A stretch of 64,000 nt of DNA from Chitinibacter fontanus (GTDB taxonomy: Bacteria > Pseudomonadota > Gammaproteobacteria > Burkholderiales > Chitinibacteraceae). The stretch lies in the NCBI RefSeq assembly GCF_013423785.1, contig NZ_CP058952.1, forward strand, positions 1,577,665 through 1,641,664, in the 5' to 3' direction. Both the position numbers and the translations under genes were made by a program. This document shows positions 46,091-58,300 of this stretch, piece by piece; the stretch's first letter is position 1; every line of letters begins with the position of its first letter. The notes under the pieces are model-generated. The model searched no databases and was not told where the DNA came from. It saw only the letters and a list, made by a program, of their open reading frames with translations.

Positions 46091-46681
46091 TTAGGCTGCC
46101 ATAAAACCCAAGCCTTGCTTTGCAAGCAATTGCGCCGTTTCATACAATGGCAAGCCCATCACGCCGGTATAGCTGCCATCTAAATGCGCCACAAACAAAC
46201 CACCCACACCTTGAATACCATAGGCACCGGCTTTATCCATCGGCTCGCCACTGGCGACATACGCAGCGATTTGCGCATCGGTCAGAGCTGCAAATGTTAC
46301 GCGGCTCACGTTCAGCATGGTTTCTACGCCACCTTCGGTGCGCAGTGCCAAGCTCGTCAGCACTTCGTGCGTGGAACCCGATAGTTTTTTCAGCATCGCA
46401 GTAGCATCGGCTGCATCGAGCGGCTTGCCTAAAATTTCATCGCCCAATACCACCGAGGTGTCGGACGCCAGTACCGGTTTCAGCGCCAAGCCCATCTGCA
46501 GTAAATGCCGCCAACCCGATTCTGCTTTTTCGACCGCCATGCGGATCACATAGTCGCGCGGGTTTTCGTTCGGTAACGGGGTTTCATCGATCGGCGCGGC
46601 AATGCGCTCGAAAATCACGCCAGTTTGCGCCAGCAATTCTTTACGGCGTGGGCTGCCGGAAGCCAGATAGAGTTGGGTCAT
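46091..46681 (-). CDS. maf: Maf family nucleoside triphosphate pyrophosphatase (YhdE type)
   Basis: 196 residues. N-terminal YLASGSPRRKELLAQ, then ASDTSVVLGDEILGKP and the YhdE-like KAGAYGIQGVGGLFVAHLDGSY. This subgroup hydrolyses dTTP, UTP and modified pyrimidine nucleotides. Its ATG overlaps the rlmH stop (TAATG), so the two are cotranslated. Followed by GGTAT element copy 4. Confidence 0.93.
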   Translation of the reverse strand: MTQLYLASGSPRRKELLAQTGVIFERIAAPIDETPLPNENPRDYVIRMAVEKAESGWRHLLQMGLALKPVLASDTSVVLGDEILGKPLDAADATAMLKKLSGSTHEVLTSLALRTEGGVETMLNVSRVTFAALTDAQIAAYVASGEPMDKAGAYGIQGVGGLFVAHLDGSYTGVMGLPLYETAQLLAKQGLGFMAA

Positions 46682-47151
46682 TATTCGCGGTGATAAGGAT
46701 GATTATTCAAAATGGATACGGCGCGGTACAGCTGCTCGGCCAGCATCACGCGCACCATGCCGTGCGGCAGCGTCATCGCCGACAGCTGGAGTAATTGATC
46801 GGCGCGTTGCTTGATTTTTGGATCAAGGCCGTCGGTGCCACCGATGATAAACACCGTTTCGCGGCCGTCGATTTGCCATTGCTTCATATTTTCAGCCAGC
46901 TTCATCGTCGTCCAATTCGCGCCGCGTTCGTCCATCGCCAGCACGCGTGCGTCGTTCGGAATCGCAGCCAAAATACGCTCGGCCTCCTCGGCCATTACCT
47001 GCTGCGGCGTGCGCGCACTGATGCGCTTATCGGGCTTGAGTTCAGTTAGCGTCAGCGCGAAGTCGCGCGGCATGCGCTTGGCAAATTCGTTGTAGCCTTC
47101 ACTAATCCAATCCGGCATTTTGTGGCCGACGGCGATGATATTCAGTTTCAT
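46681..47151 (-). CDS. rlmH: 23S rRNA (pseudouridine1915-N3)-methyltransferase RlmH
   Basis: 156 residues from the ATG at 47151, the normal RlmH length; an in-frame extension to 47235 runs through the tolC terminator and is rejected. SPOUT fold with [15 protein letters not shown] at the start, [10 protein letters not shown] (SAM knot) and [21 protein letters not shown] at the end. Methylates helix 69 of 23S rRNA. In many relatives rsfS lies upstream; here it is tolC. Confidence 0.95.
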   Translation of the reverse strand: MKLNIIAVGHKMPDWISEGYNEFAKRMPRDFALTLTELKPDKRISARTPQQVMAEEAERILAAIPNDARVLAMDERGANWTTMKLAENMKQWQIDGRETVFIIGGTDGLDPKIKQRADQLLQLSAMTLPHGMVRVMLAEQLYRAVSILNNHPYHRE

Positions 47152-47203
47152 AAGCCAATATCTTGATGCAATTGCCGCGATGGTAACAGATTGCATTGGT
47201 GAC

Positions 47204-47236
47204 AATAAAAATGGCTCACCAATTTGGTGAGCCATT
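47204..47236 (-). terminator. terminator downstream of tolC-like gene
   Basis: On the minus strand AATGGCTCACCAA-ATTGGTGAGCCATT followed by TTTTATTG. It separates the adhesin locus from rlmH-maf. Confidence 0.92.
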
Positions 47237-47239
47237 CAA

Positions 47240-47290
47240 GGGTATAGCCTCTAAACCAATAAATTAAATAGCTTTTAGACAAATACAACC
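47240..47290 (+). repeat. GGTAT element, copy 5
   Basis: Starts GGGTATAGCC and ends AAATACAACC, 51 bp, followed by CGTATGTATATTA whose last bases are the reverse complement of the tolC stop codon. Confidence 0.5.
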
Positions 47291-47300
47291 CGTATGTATA

Positions 47301-49118
47301 TTACTCAGTACGCCCGCTGGTCACACGCTCACGGCTGATCTTCCATTTGCCGCCTTCTTGTACCAGCTCCAGTGTTTTCTGCACGGTATCGCTGTAGTCT
47401 TTTGAGCTGTAGTTCTGTGTAAAGGTCACTTCGCCTCGCTCTTTGCCGCTCATCGTGCAAGTCTGGTTGTCCAGCTTGAGCGTAATGCTGCCCTCTTTGC
47501 TCACGCGAGCACGGCGTTTGGCTTCCCAATCAGCACGCGTGCGGCCACCGCTGGCTTCAAATTTCTGGGCGTAGAAGCTCAGGTAGGTATCGAGCTGCTT
47601 GCCTGACCATGCGGCGGACCAGTTGCCGACCAGGTCGGTGATGGCTTTGTCGCAAGTGGCGGCGCCAGTGGCTGGCTTGGCTTCCGGTGTCGGTACGGGT
47701 GTGGCGGCGCGCGGGGGACGTGCGGCCATCACGGCGTCGCGATCCAGTTTCACGCTTTCAATCATCGCGCCCGAGCAGGCAATGCGCTCGTCGTCGGTGA
47801 CGTTGTCACCCAAATTATCTTCAGGGCCAGTGCTTTCCAGTGGCGAGAGTTGCAACGCGGCGAGCAATTGGTGAGTTTGTGCCAGTACGCGCGCGTGCGA
47901 GAGCTGATAATCGTAATCGCCTTTCACCAACGCAATTTTGGCTTCGAACAATTCGTTTTCAGTATCGAGAACGTCGAGCAATGAACGCTGGCCGATATCA
48001 AATTGACGACGGAAGGCGTCACGCGATTTTTCTGTGGCCAAGGCGTGCTGGTCAAGGTAACCCAGCTGCTCTTTCAAGCGGAAGGTGTCGTTCCACGCGA
48101 TTTGTGTGGTTTGACGAATATCGCGGCAGGTTTTGTCACGCAATTCGTAGGCAATATTGAGCTGCTCGGCATATTGGCTGGCACGGGCTTGGGTGGCACC
48201 GCCGCGGAACAGGTTGTAATTCATCACCAATTGCACCACGCCATCTTTGTAAGTGCCGTCGATGTTGTCGCGGTTTTTATCAAGGCCTTGGCTGGCGCGT
48301 AGTTCGAAGGTCGGGTAGTAATCGCTCTTCTTGTTTTCTGCATCCGCACGCGCCGCGCGAATGTTGTAAACCGCCGCTTTGAATTGCGGATTGTTGCCCA
48401 GCAGAGCTTTCAAGGCATTCACATCACCGGGCAAAGCATTGGCGAGGTTGCTGGGTTTGGGCATATCTGCCTCAGGTGGCAGGCCCGTTAGGCGCTCATA
48501 GCGCGTAGACACATCGTGTAGATTCGATGCTTGCGTTAGCCAATTGGATTCAGCCAGTGCCAAACGGCCTGTCGCGGTTTCCAGATCGACGCGACGACCC
48601 ACGCCGGCATTTACCCGCTCGGCAATTTGATCGTAGGTTTCTTTGTGAATGGCGTAGTTTTCTTTAGCCAACTCCACCAGTTCCCGATAGCGCAGCACAT
48701 CGAGATAAGCGTTGACGGTTTCCAGCGCCGCCATATCGCTGGCGGCGAGTAATTCGTAATAACGGGTCAGTTTGCCATAGCCGAGGCGACGCACTTCGGT
48801 TTGGGTGGCAAAGCCATCAAACAGCATCTGGCGTAGTTCGAGGCTGACGCCATAGTGGTTAAAGGCGCTATCGCCCTTATTGGCATAAGGACGTTCTTGC
48901 TTTTCGTAGCCGGTGTAGGCGTTCAGATCAACGCGGGGATAGTAATTACCCTTGGCGACATTTTGTTCTTCGCCAGAGGCTTTGTAGCTGAGCCATTTAG
49001 CGCGTACTTCGGGGTTTTTAAGGACAGTTTGCTCGACGGCGTCTTTGAGGCTGCTGGCGGCAAAGCTAGCTGGAGTAATGGCAGTTATCACCATCGCGGC
49101 AATCAGTTTAAATTTCAT
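47301..49118 (-). CDS. TolC/LapE-like outer-membrane protein with C-terminal NTF2-like domain
   Basis: 605 residues. Signal peptide (MKFKLIAAMVITAITPASFA), two OEP repeats of the TolC fold (about 25-440), a proline/alanine-rich linker (VMAARPPRAATPVPTPEAKP), then a ~115-residue domain at 489-605 (CDKAITDLVGNWSAAW, DTYLSFYAQKFEASGG, WEAKRRARV, VQKTLELVQEGGKWKI). That tail resembles the NTF2/SnoaL-like Cds6 family and would face the periplasm or cell surface. It is the outer-membrane part of the type I system that exports the adjacent adhesin. GAAGGG precedes the ATG. Confidence 0.88.
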   Translation of the reverse strand: MKFKLIAAMVITAITPASFAASSLKDAVEQTVLKNPEVRAKWLSYKASGEEQNVAKGNYYPRVDLNAYTGYEKQERPYANKGDSAFNHYGVSLELRQMLFDGFATQTEVRRLGYGKLTRYYELLAASDMAALETVNAYLDVLRYRELVELAKENYAIHKETYDQIAERVNAGVGRRVDLETATGRLALAESNWLTQASNLHDVSTRYERLTGLPPEADMPKPSNLANALPGDVNALKALLGNNPQFKAAVYNIRAARADAENKKSDYYPTFELRASQGLDKNRDNIDGTYKDGVVQLVMNYNLFRGGATQARASQYAEQLNIAYELRDKTCRDIRQTTQIAWNDTFRLKEQLGYLDQHALATEKSRDAFRRQFDIGQRSLLDVLDTENELFEAKIALVKGDYDYQLSHARVLAQTHQLLAALQLSPLESTGPEDNLGDNVTDDERIACSGAMIESVKLDRDAVMAARPPRAATPVPTPEAKPATGAATCDKAITDLVGNWSAAWSGKQLDTYLSFYAQKFEASGGRTRADWEAKRRARVSKEGSITLKLDNQTCTMSGKERGEVTFTQNYSSKDYSDTVQKTLELVQEGGKWKISRERVTSGRTE

Positions 49119-49343
49119 CCTAAACCCTTCATTAATAATGCGCTTATTGGTATATAAGCCAGAAAATGTGTAAACACCATGCTGGATAGCCCTAGTTTAA
49201 CTGCTTCAGCCGGAAATACACCAATTAGCCAATCAAACGCACAGCTTATTTACGGAACGCTCGCGACATTTACGCAGCTAGCCATAAGCACCGCTCGGTG
49301 CATCCAATATATCGTCGATTAACTCTTTCGCTGTCAGGTAATC

Positions 49344-49373
49344 AAATAGGCCAACGAAACCGTTGGCCTATTT
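49344..49373 (-). terminator. terminator of the adhesin gene
   Basis: AAATAGGCCAACG-AAAC-CGTTGGCCTATTT, perfect 13-bp stem 25 bp past the adhesin stop. Confidence 0.88.
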
Positions 49374-49397
49374 AAAATACGGGTGCAGCACTGGCAA

Positions 49398-52300
49398 TTA
49401 ATCAGTGATTAACTTACCGTTTTTCAACAAGTCATTAATGATCGCCTGATCATTACCTGCCGTGGTCAAATCGACCCCCTGCAAGGTAATAATCTGATCT
49501 TCTTTAACAGCCCAGTTGCTACCGCTAAATTCACCTTTGCTACTTACGTGCACAATGGTGTCACTACCTGACTTCTCGAAATGCAGATATTGCGTCAAGG
49601 TGCCGCTGTTTTCGCCTTGCAGCAGATCACGCAGATCCAGCTTATCAACATCACCAGCAACATTACCGGATTTGGCATTATTAAAGTCCATAATGATGTC
49701 ACGGGCTGGCGCGCCAGCCGTGCCTTGATCACCTAGATTCCATTTAAATACATCCGATCCAACGTCGCCGCGCAGGACGTCGTCCCCCTGGCCTCCGACC
49801 AATAAATCATTGCCTTCACCACCACGCAAACCATCTGCAGAAACACCACCAAACAATTTATCGTTACCGGTACCGCCAAATAGCATATCAGTACCGCCTT
49901 GACCATAAATTGTGTCGTCACCCGCACCACCGTGGGCAATATCAGCCCATTCGGCAGATGTTTTAGCGGCCGATGACAATTCATGTTTAGTGGTCAACAT
50001 CAGTTGATTTGAGTTGTCAGCCCCAAGCGCGACATTCATCAGCCCATCGGCAAGAATAAAGCTTTGTGATTTATCACTCGTATTATTTGGTTGAGTCTCG
50101 CCAAGGAAAATAACATCATTACCAGCCCCAGCATCAATATAATCATTTGATGAGCCTGAACTGAATACCTGATCAATTCCAGCGGTTGTTTTCACCTGTT
50201 GAGATGATCCAACTGGCAAGCCGTTCTGGTCGAAGTATGCACCTAACATTAAATCTACGGTCGTACCAGCTCCGGTATCGCCATCACGCACCGTAATTTG
50301 GTCATTACCACCACCACCTTGGACAATATCAAGATTATCAAGCACATTGATATTAATCTGCCCCACAGTACTAGCCTTGCCATCATTTACGCTATACGTA
50401 AATTGCCCAACATTAACGTTAGCGGTAATACCCGGTGGCATCAGATAGTTAAGTGATGTTAACTGACTAATAGTCAGCGTCATTCCATTGCTGACAGGGG
50501 TGCCATCAGCTAACAAAACGGATCCTTGCGTTGGCAAACCAGTGATCGTCACGGTCATCGCATCACCATCTGGATCAACGGGTGCGACAATCGTTAACGC
50601 AGTCGGCACGCCTTCTTTGGCTGTGATGGCATGTGAATCAACGACCGGAGGACGGTTAGGTTCATCCAAGCCATCCACATTCACCGTAATCGTTTTGCTG
50701 GTGCCATCCACCGATTGCACGGTGAATGTCTCAACTTTGTGATCACTCGTATTCAAGGCCTGTACATTTGAAGCATTATTATTGAGGGTATACGTCCACT
50801 TACCAGTTGCATCCATAGTTAGCGAGCCATACGTACCTGCAACAGGCGTAGTAATCGCTTTGAAGGCTTGCTGAGCCGTGCCATCCACATCACTGATGGT
50901 CAGCTGGCCGCCCGTGGTGATCTGGCCATTTACAAAATTAGTATCTTCTTGCACCTGACCAGTATCTTTACCACCAATCACCGCCGGATCATTTGCCGCC
51001 AGTACGGTAACTGGCAGATTGATCGTCTGACTAGCTTGCTGACCATTAGCGATCTCGGTAGAGGTTGCAGTTACCGTCAAATTGAATTGGCCATTGAAAT
51101 CCTGTGGAGGCAGAATTTTCAAGGAGGCCAGATTCCAACCCGCTGCGTTGAAACTAGTTAAGCCAGCAGTGGCAGTAAAGGTATGCGTACCGTCGCTTAA
51201 TTGAGCACCAACCGGAACTCCACCCAAAGATACGCTCAGGGTTTCCGAGCCATCAGTATCACGCAATTGGGCGTTAATCTTGTTCAGATTGATCCAGTTA
51301 TCCTCAACCCCCACGTTATCCGGCACTTTCACCAACTGCAGGTTATCCAGCACACCGCCAGTTGAGTTTTGATCTGCGGCTTTAAACTCCAGACGCGCAG
51401 TACCATCTTTGCTAGCAACAAAGTTGTAGGTAAAGGTTTGGAACCCTGGCGACACACTATCGAGTGTTGCCACCTTCACACCTTCCCAGTAGACATCAAT
51501 TTGTGACCCAGCTGCATTCAAGCGCGATGAATAATCCAGTGTGAGCTCGTAAACCTCATTCGCTTTCACGGTTAAATCGGTAAACAGATTCGACGCATCA
51601 CCAGAATTGCGCTCTAGCTCAATCACCTTATTGCTGGTGTTACTGTTGCCCAAATAAGTGGCCTCAGTACCCACTTCGATCTGGCCACTTGCATTCGAGG
51701 TCTGCCATTTCACGCCACCTGTGGAGGTCAGGTTGCCAGCGGAAGCGGTCGAAGTCCAACCTGCACCACCCAGATTCACTTCCTGGAAGTTAGTTTGCAT
51801 CACGATATTGTTGCTGCTTAGCGTCAGCAAAGGCGTATCTGCTACCGGAGTAATATCGATCTTCATCGTAGCGGTAGCGCTGTTCGCGGCACCATCCGTG
51901 GCCTGATAGGTGAAGCGCGTATAATCCGATTGCAGATTACCCGCAGCAGAGCCGCCATTTGCGTCAACACCAGACTCATTCACATCTGGCACAAACCGCA
52001 ATTTACCGCCATCAATGTCGGCTTTGCTAATCACTTGATTAGTAGCGACATCCTGCCAGGTCGTACCATTCAAATACTGCAGTTTGCCATCGGCTGGCAG
52101 ACCAATAATTTTGATCCCCAAGCTGCTTGTGGCGCTATCAATATCGCTGACATTAAAGCTTGCCCAATTCAACGCGGCCCCGCCAGAAACCAGCGCCGTA
52201 TCCTCAACCCCAGTCACCGCACCACCGGTGGTAGTTGGTGCATCGTTAAGGGCAGTTACATTGATGGTTGCTGTTGCAGGGGTCAGGTCCACCAAGCCCT

Positions 52301-55300
52301 GATTATCTTTAGCCGCATATTGGAAATTGCTTACGCCGTTCCAATCGGCATTAGGCTTAAAGTACAAAGTCAGTTGATTACCAGAGGCTGCCAGATCAGA
52401 GCCAGCGGTCACCAACTGCGTCATCGCCGCATCTTTATACAGCAAACCATTCGCAGGCAGATTACTCAGGCTAAAGCTGCTAACCGTACCATCCGTATCA
52501 GTACCCTTCAGCACAATTGCAATTGAAGTAGCATCTTCCAATCCTGTCGCCGTTACATCTTGCGTATCAGGACGGAAATCATTATCGATGATGTTGCCGT
52601 TCACTGGCGTGGTGAAGGCGCTGTCATATTGGCCTTTCACCGCCAGGGTGATGTTTTCTGTACCTTCGACCAGAGCGTCGTCGGTGACCGCCACACGCAC
52701 CAGAACATCGGTGGTATTGGCTGGCACGCTAATGCTGTTGCCGCTCACTGGCACATACGTCTTGCCGCCGTCGTAGCTGACTTCCACTGCGCCGGTGTCG
52801 GTGCCCAAGGTGGCGCTGCCGTTTTTAAGGTCGAGTGTCACCGTAGTGGCGGTGGTGCTGGCGTGGTCGAGGTGCAGGCTGTACACAATGCCGACTGCGC
52901 CCGCTTCTTTACCATCCGTCACACCGGCAATGCTCACGTGCGGACGGTCGTCGTCTGGCGTGCCAGTTGGTGGCGTTGGGCCGGTGCGGCCGTCGTCGAC
53001 GATCGTGCCCGTACCGCTTGCACTGCCTACGCCAGTCACATTGGCGTTGAGCGTGAAGTTTTCTGGGCCTTCAAATACGCTGTCCACCGTGGTCGGTACG
53101 CGCACTTGAACGCTGGTACTGCCAGCTGGAATCGTCACTTGACCATTCACTACGGGGGTCCAGCTGCTGCCGTTGAAGTATTCCAAGCTGCCCACGTCGC
53201 CAGCGCTGGCTTGGCCTGCGCCACCGGTGGTGGTCAGGCTCAGTTTCACGGTGGTGTCGCTGCTGGCGGCTGCATCGAGTTTCACTGTGAAGACGGCGGC
53301 GCTGCCTTCATACACGACGGTGTCACCGGTGCCCGCGCCATTGCCGGCGCCCACAATGGTGATGCCTTGTGTGTCGTTGTCGATGATGTTGCCGTTCACT
53401 GGCGTGGTGAAGGCGCTGTCATATTGGCCTTTCACCGCCAGGGTGATGTTTTCTGTACCTTCGACCAGGGCGTCGTCGGTGACCGCCACACGCACCAGAA
53501 CATCGGTGGTATTGGCTGGCACGCTAATGCTGTTGCCGCTCACTGGCACATACGTCTTGCCGCCGTCGTAGCTGACTTCCACTGCGCCGGTGTCGGTGCC
53601 CAAGGTGGCGCTGCCGTTTTTAAGGTCGAGTGTCACCGTAGTGGCGGTGGTGCTGGCGTGGTCGAGGTGCAGGCTGTACACAATGCCGACTGCGCCCGCT
53701 TCTTTACCATCCGTCACACCGGCAATGCTCACGTGCGGACGGTCGTCGTCTGGCGTGCCAGTTGGTGGCGTTGGGCCGGTGCGGCCGTCGTCGACGATCG
53801 TGCCCGTACCGCTTGCACTGCCTACGCCAGTCACATTGGCGTTGAGCGTGAAGTTTTCTGGGCCTTCAAATACGCTGTCCACCGTGGTCGGTACGCGCAC
53901 TTGAACGCTGGTACTGCCAGCTGGAATCGTCACTTGACCATTCACTACGGGGGTCCAGCTGCTGCCGTTGAAGTATTCCAAGCTGCCCACGTCGCCAGCG
54001 CTGGCTTGGCCTGCGCCACCGGTGGTGGTCAGGCTCAGTTTCACGGTGGTGTCGCTGCTGGCGGCTGCATCGAGTTTCACTGTGAAGACGGCGGCGCTGC
54101 CTTCATACACGACGGTGTCACCGGTGCCCGCGCCATTGCCGGCGCCCACAATGGTGATGCCTTGTGTGTCGTTGTCGATGATGTTGCCGTTCACTGGCGT
54201 GGTGAAGGCGCTGTCATATTGGCCTTTCACCGCCAGGGTGATGTTTTCTGTACCTTCGACCAGAGCGTCGTCGGTGACCGCCACACGCACCAGAACATCG
54301 GTGGTATTGGCTGGCACGCTAATGCTGTTGCCGCTCACTGGCACATACGTCTTGCCGCCGTCGTAGCTGACTTCCACTGCGCCGGTGTCGGTGCCCAAGG
54401 TGGCGCTGCCGTTTTTAAGGTCGAGTGTCACCGTAGTGGCGGTGGTGCTGGCGTGGTCGAGGTGCAGGCTGTACACAATGCCGACTGCGCCCGCTTCTTT
54501 ACCATCCGTCACACCGGCAATGCTCACGTGCGGACGGTCGTCGTCTGGCGTGCCAGTTGGTGGCGTTGGGCCGGTGCGGCCGTCGTCGACGATCGTGCCC
54601 GTACCGCTTGCACTGCCTACGCCAGTCACATTGGCGTTGAGCGTGAAGTTTTCTGGGCCTTCAAATACGCTGTCCACCGTGGTCGGTACGCGCACTTGAA
54701 CGCTGGTACTGCCAGCTGGAATCGTCACTTGACCATTCACTACGGGGGTCCAGCTGCTGCCGTTGAAGTATTCCAAGCTGCCCACGTCGCCAGCGCTGGC
54801 TTGGCCTGCGCCACCGGTGGTGGTCAGGCTCAGTTTCACGGTGGTGTCGCTGCTGGCGGCTGCATCGAGTTTCACTGTGAAGACGGCGGCGCTGCCTTCA
54901 TACACGACGGTGTCACCGGTGCCCGCGCCATTGCCGGCGCCCACAATGGTGATGCCTTGTGTGTCGTTGTCGATGATGTTGCCGTTCACTGGCGTGGTGA
55001 AGGCGCTGTCATATTGGCCTTTCACCGCCAGGGTGATGTTTTCTGTACCTTCGACCAGAGCGTCGTCGGTGACCGCCACACGCACCAGAACATCGGTGGT
55101 ATTGGCTGGCACGCTAATGCTGTTGCCGCTCACTGGCACATACGTCTTGCCGCCGTCGTAGCTGACTTCCACTGCGCCGGTGTCGGTGCCCAAGGTGGCG
55201 CTGCCGTTTTTAAGGTCGAGTGTCACCGTAGTGGCGGTGGTGCTGGCGTGGTCGAGGTGCAGGCTGTACACAATGCCGACTGCGCCCGCTTCTTTACCAT

Positions 55301-58300
55301 CCGTCACACCGGCAATGCTCACGTGCGGACGGTCGTCGTCTGGCGTGCCAGTTGGTGGCGTTGGGCCGGTGCGGCCGTCGTCGACGATCGTGCCCGTACC
55401 GCTTGCACTGCCTACGCCAGTCACATTGGCGTTGAGCGTGAAGTTTTCTGGGCCTTCAAATACGCTGTCCACCGTGGTCGGTACGCGCACTTGAACGCTG
55501 GTACTGCCAGCTGGAATCGTCACTTGACCATTCACTACGGGGGTCCAGCTGCTGCCGTTGAAGTATTCCAAGCTGCCCACGTCGCCAGCGCTGGCTTGGC
55601 CTGCGCCACCGGTGGTGGTCAGGCTCAGTTTCACGGTGGTGTCGCTGCTGGCGGCTGCATCGAGTTTCACTGTGAAGACGGCGGCGCTGCCTTCATACAC
55701 GACGGTGTCACCGGTGCCCGCGCCATTGCCGGCGCCCACAATGGTGATGCCTTGTGTGTCGTTGTCGATGATGTTGCCGTTCACTGGCGTGGTGAAGGCG
55801 CTGTCATATTGGCCTTTCACCGCCAGGGTGATGTTTTCTGTACCTTCGACCAGAGCGTCGTCGGTGACCGCCACACGCACCAGAACATCGGTGGTATTGG
55901 CTGGCACGCTAATGCTGTTGCCGCTCACTGGCACATACGTCTTGCCGCCGTCGTAGCTGACTTCCACTGCGCCGGTGTCGGTGCCCAAGGTGGCGCTGCC
56001 GTTTTTAAGGTCGAGTGTCACCGTAGTGGCGGTGGTGCTGGCGTGGTCGAGGTGCAGGCTGTACACAATGCCGACTGCGCCCGCTTCTTTACCATCCGTC
56101 ACACCGGCAATGCTCACGTGCGGACGGTCGTCGTCTGGCGTGCCAGTTGGTGGCGTTGGGCCGGTGCGGCCGTCGTCGACGATCGTGCCCGTACCGCTTG
56201 CACTGCCTACGCCAGTCACATTGGCGTTGAGCGTGAAGTTTTCTGGGCCTTCAAATACGCTGTCCACCGTGGTCGGTACGCGCACTTGAACGCTGGTACT
56301 GCCAGCTGGAATCGTCACTTGACCATTCACTACGGGGGTCCAGCTGCTGCCGTTGAAGTATTCCAAGCTGCCCACGTCGCCAGCGCTGGCTTGGCCTGCG
56401 CCACCGGTGGTGGTCAGGCTCAGTTTCACGGTGGTGTCGCTGCTGGCGGCTGCATCGAGTTTCACTGTGAAGACGGCGGCGCTGCCTTCATACACGACGG
56501 TGTCACCGGTGCCCGCGCCATTGCCGGCGCCCACAATGGTGATGCCTTGTGTGTCGTTGTCGATGATGTTGCCGTTCACTGGCGTGGTGAAGGCGCTGTC
56601 ATATTGGCCTTTCACCGCCAGGGTGATGTTTTCTGTACCTTCGACCAGAGCGTCGTCGGTGACCGCCACACGCACCAGAACATCGGTGGTATTGGCTGGC
56701 ACGCTAATGCTGTTGCCGCTCACTGGCACATACGTCTTGCCACCGTCGTAGCTAACTTCGACTGCGCCAGTGTCGGTGCCCAAGGTGGCGCTGCCGTTTT
56801 TAAGGTCGAGTGTCACCGTAGTGGCGGTGGTGCTGGCGTGGTCGAGGTGCAGGCTGTACACAATGCCGACTGCGCCTGCTTCTTTACCATCCGTCACACC
56901 GGCAATGCTCACGTGCGGACGGTCGTCGTCTGGCGTGCCAGTTGGTGGCGTTGGGCCGGTGCGGCCGTCGTCGACGATCGTGCCCGTACCGCTTGCACTG
57001 CCTACGCCAGTCACATTGGCGTTGAGCGTGAAGTTTTCTGGGCCTTCAAATACGCTGTCCACCGTGGTCGGTACGCGCACTTGAACGCTGGTACTGCCAG
57101 CTGGAATCGTCACTTGACCATTCACTACGGGGGTCCAGCTGCTGCCGTTGAAGTATTCCAAGCTGCCCACGTCGCCAGCGCTGGCTTGGCCTGCGCCACC
57201 GGTGGTGGTCAGGCTCAGTTTCACGGTGGTGTCGCTGCTGGCGGCTGCATCGAGTTTCACTGTGAAGACGGCGGCGCTGCCTTCATACACGACGGTGTCA
57301 CCGGTGCCCGCGCCATTGCCGGCGCCCACAATGGTGATGCCTTGTGTGTCGTTGTCGATGATGTTGCCGTTCACTGGCGTGGTGAAGGCGCTGTCATATT
57401 GGCCTTTCACCGCCAGGGTGATGTTTTCTGTACCTTCGACCAGAGCGTCGTCGGTGACCGCCACACGCACCAGAACATCGGTGGTATTGGCTGGCACGCT
57501 AATGCTGTTGCCGCTCACTGGCACATACGTCTTGCCACCGTCGTAGCTAACTTCGACTGCGCCAGTGTCGGTGCCCAAGGTGGCGCTGCCGTTTTTAAGG
57601 TCGAGTGTCACCGTAGTGGCGGTGGTGCTGGCGTGGTCGAGGTGCAGGCTGTACACAATGCCGACTGCGCCTGCTTCTTTACCATCCGTCACACCGGCAA
57701 TGCTCACGTGCGGACGGTCGTCGTCTGGCGTGCCAGTTGGTGGCGTTGGGCCGGTGCGGCCGTCGTCGACGATCGTGCCCGTACCGCTTGCACTGCCTAC
57801 GCCAGTCACATTGGCGTTGAGCGTGAAGTTTTCTGGGCCTTCAAATACGCTGTCCACCGTGGTCGGTACGCGCACTTGAACGCTGGTACTGCCAGCTGGA
57901 ATCGTCACTTGACCATTCACTACGGGGGTCCAGCTGCTGCCGTTGAAGTATTCCAAGCTGCCCACGTCGCCAGCGCTGGCTTGGCCTGCGCCACCGGTGG
58001 TGGTCAGGCTCAGTTTCACGGTGGTGTCGCTGCTGGCGGCTGCATCGAGTTTCACTGTGAAGACGGCGGCGCTGCCTTCATACACGACGGTGTCACCGGT
58101 GCCCGCGCCATTGCCGGCGCCCACAATGGTGATGCCTTGTGTGTCGTTGTCGATGATGTTGCCAGTGGCGCTGACACCGCCAATATTCAGCGGTACGCTT
58201 TCGCTACTTTCAACCAGTTTGTCGTCGACCGTCGGCAACGTCACACTAAAGGTGGTCACACCAGCAGGCACCGTAATTTTGCCGCTTGCCGCATCATAAG

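Noticed and set aside
52588-58152. Regularly spaced repeats as a possible CRISPR array
   Set aside because: The whole 795-bp unit is repeated with no unique spacers and is in frame within a protein.
52588-58299. Repeated 104- and 132-codon frames on the plus strand every 795 bp
   Set aside because: Shadows of the same repeats in another antisense frame.
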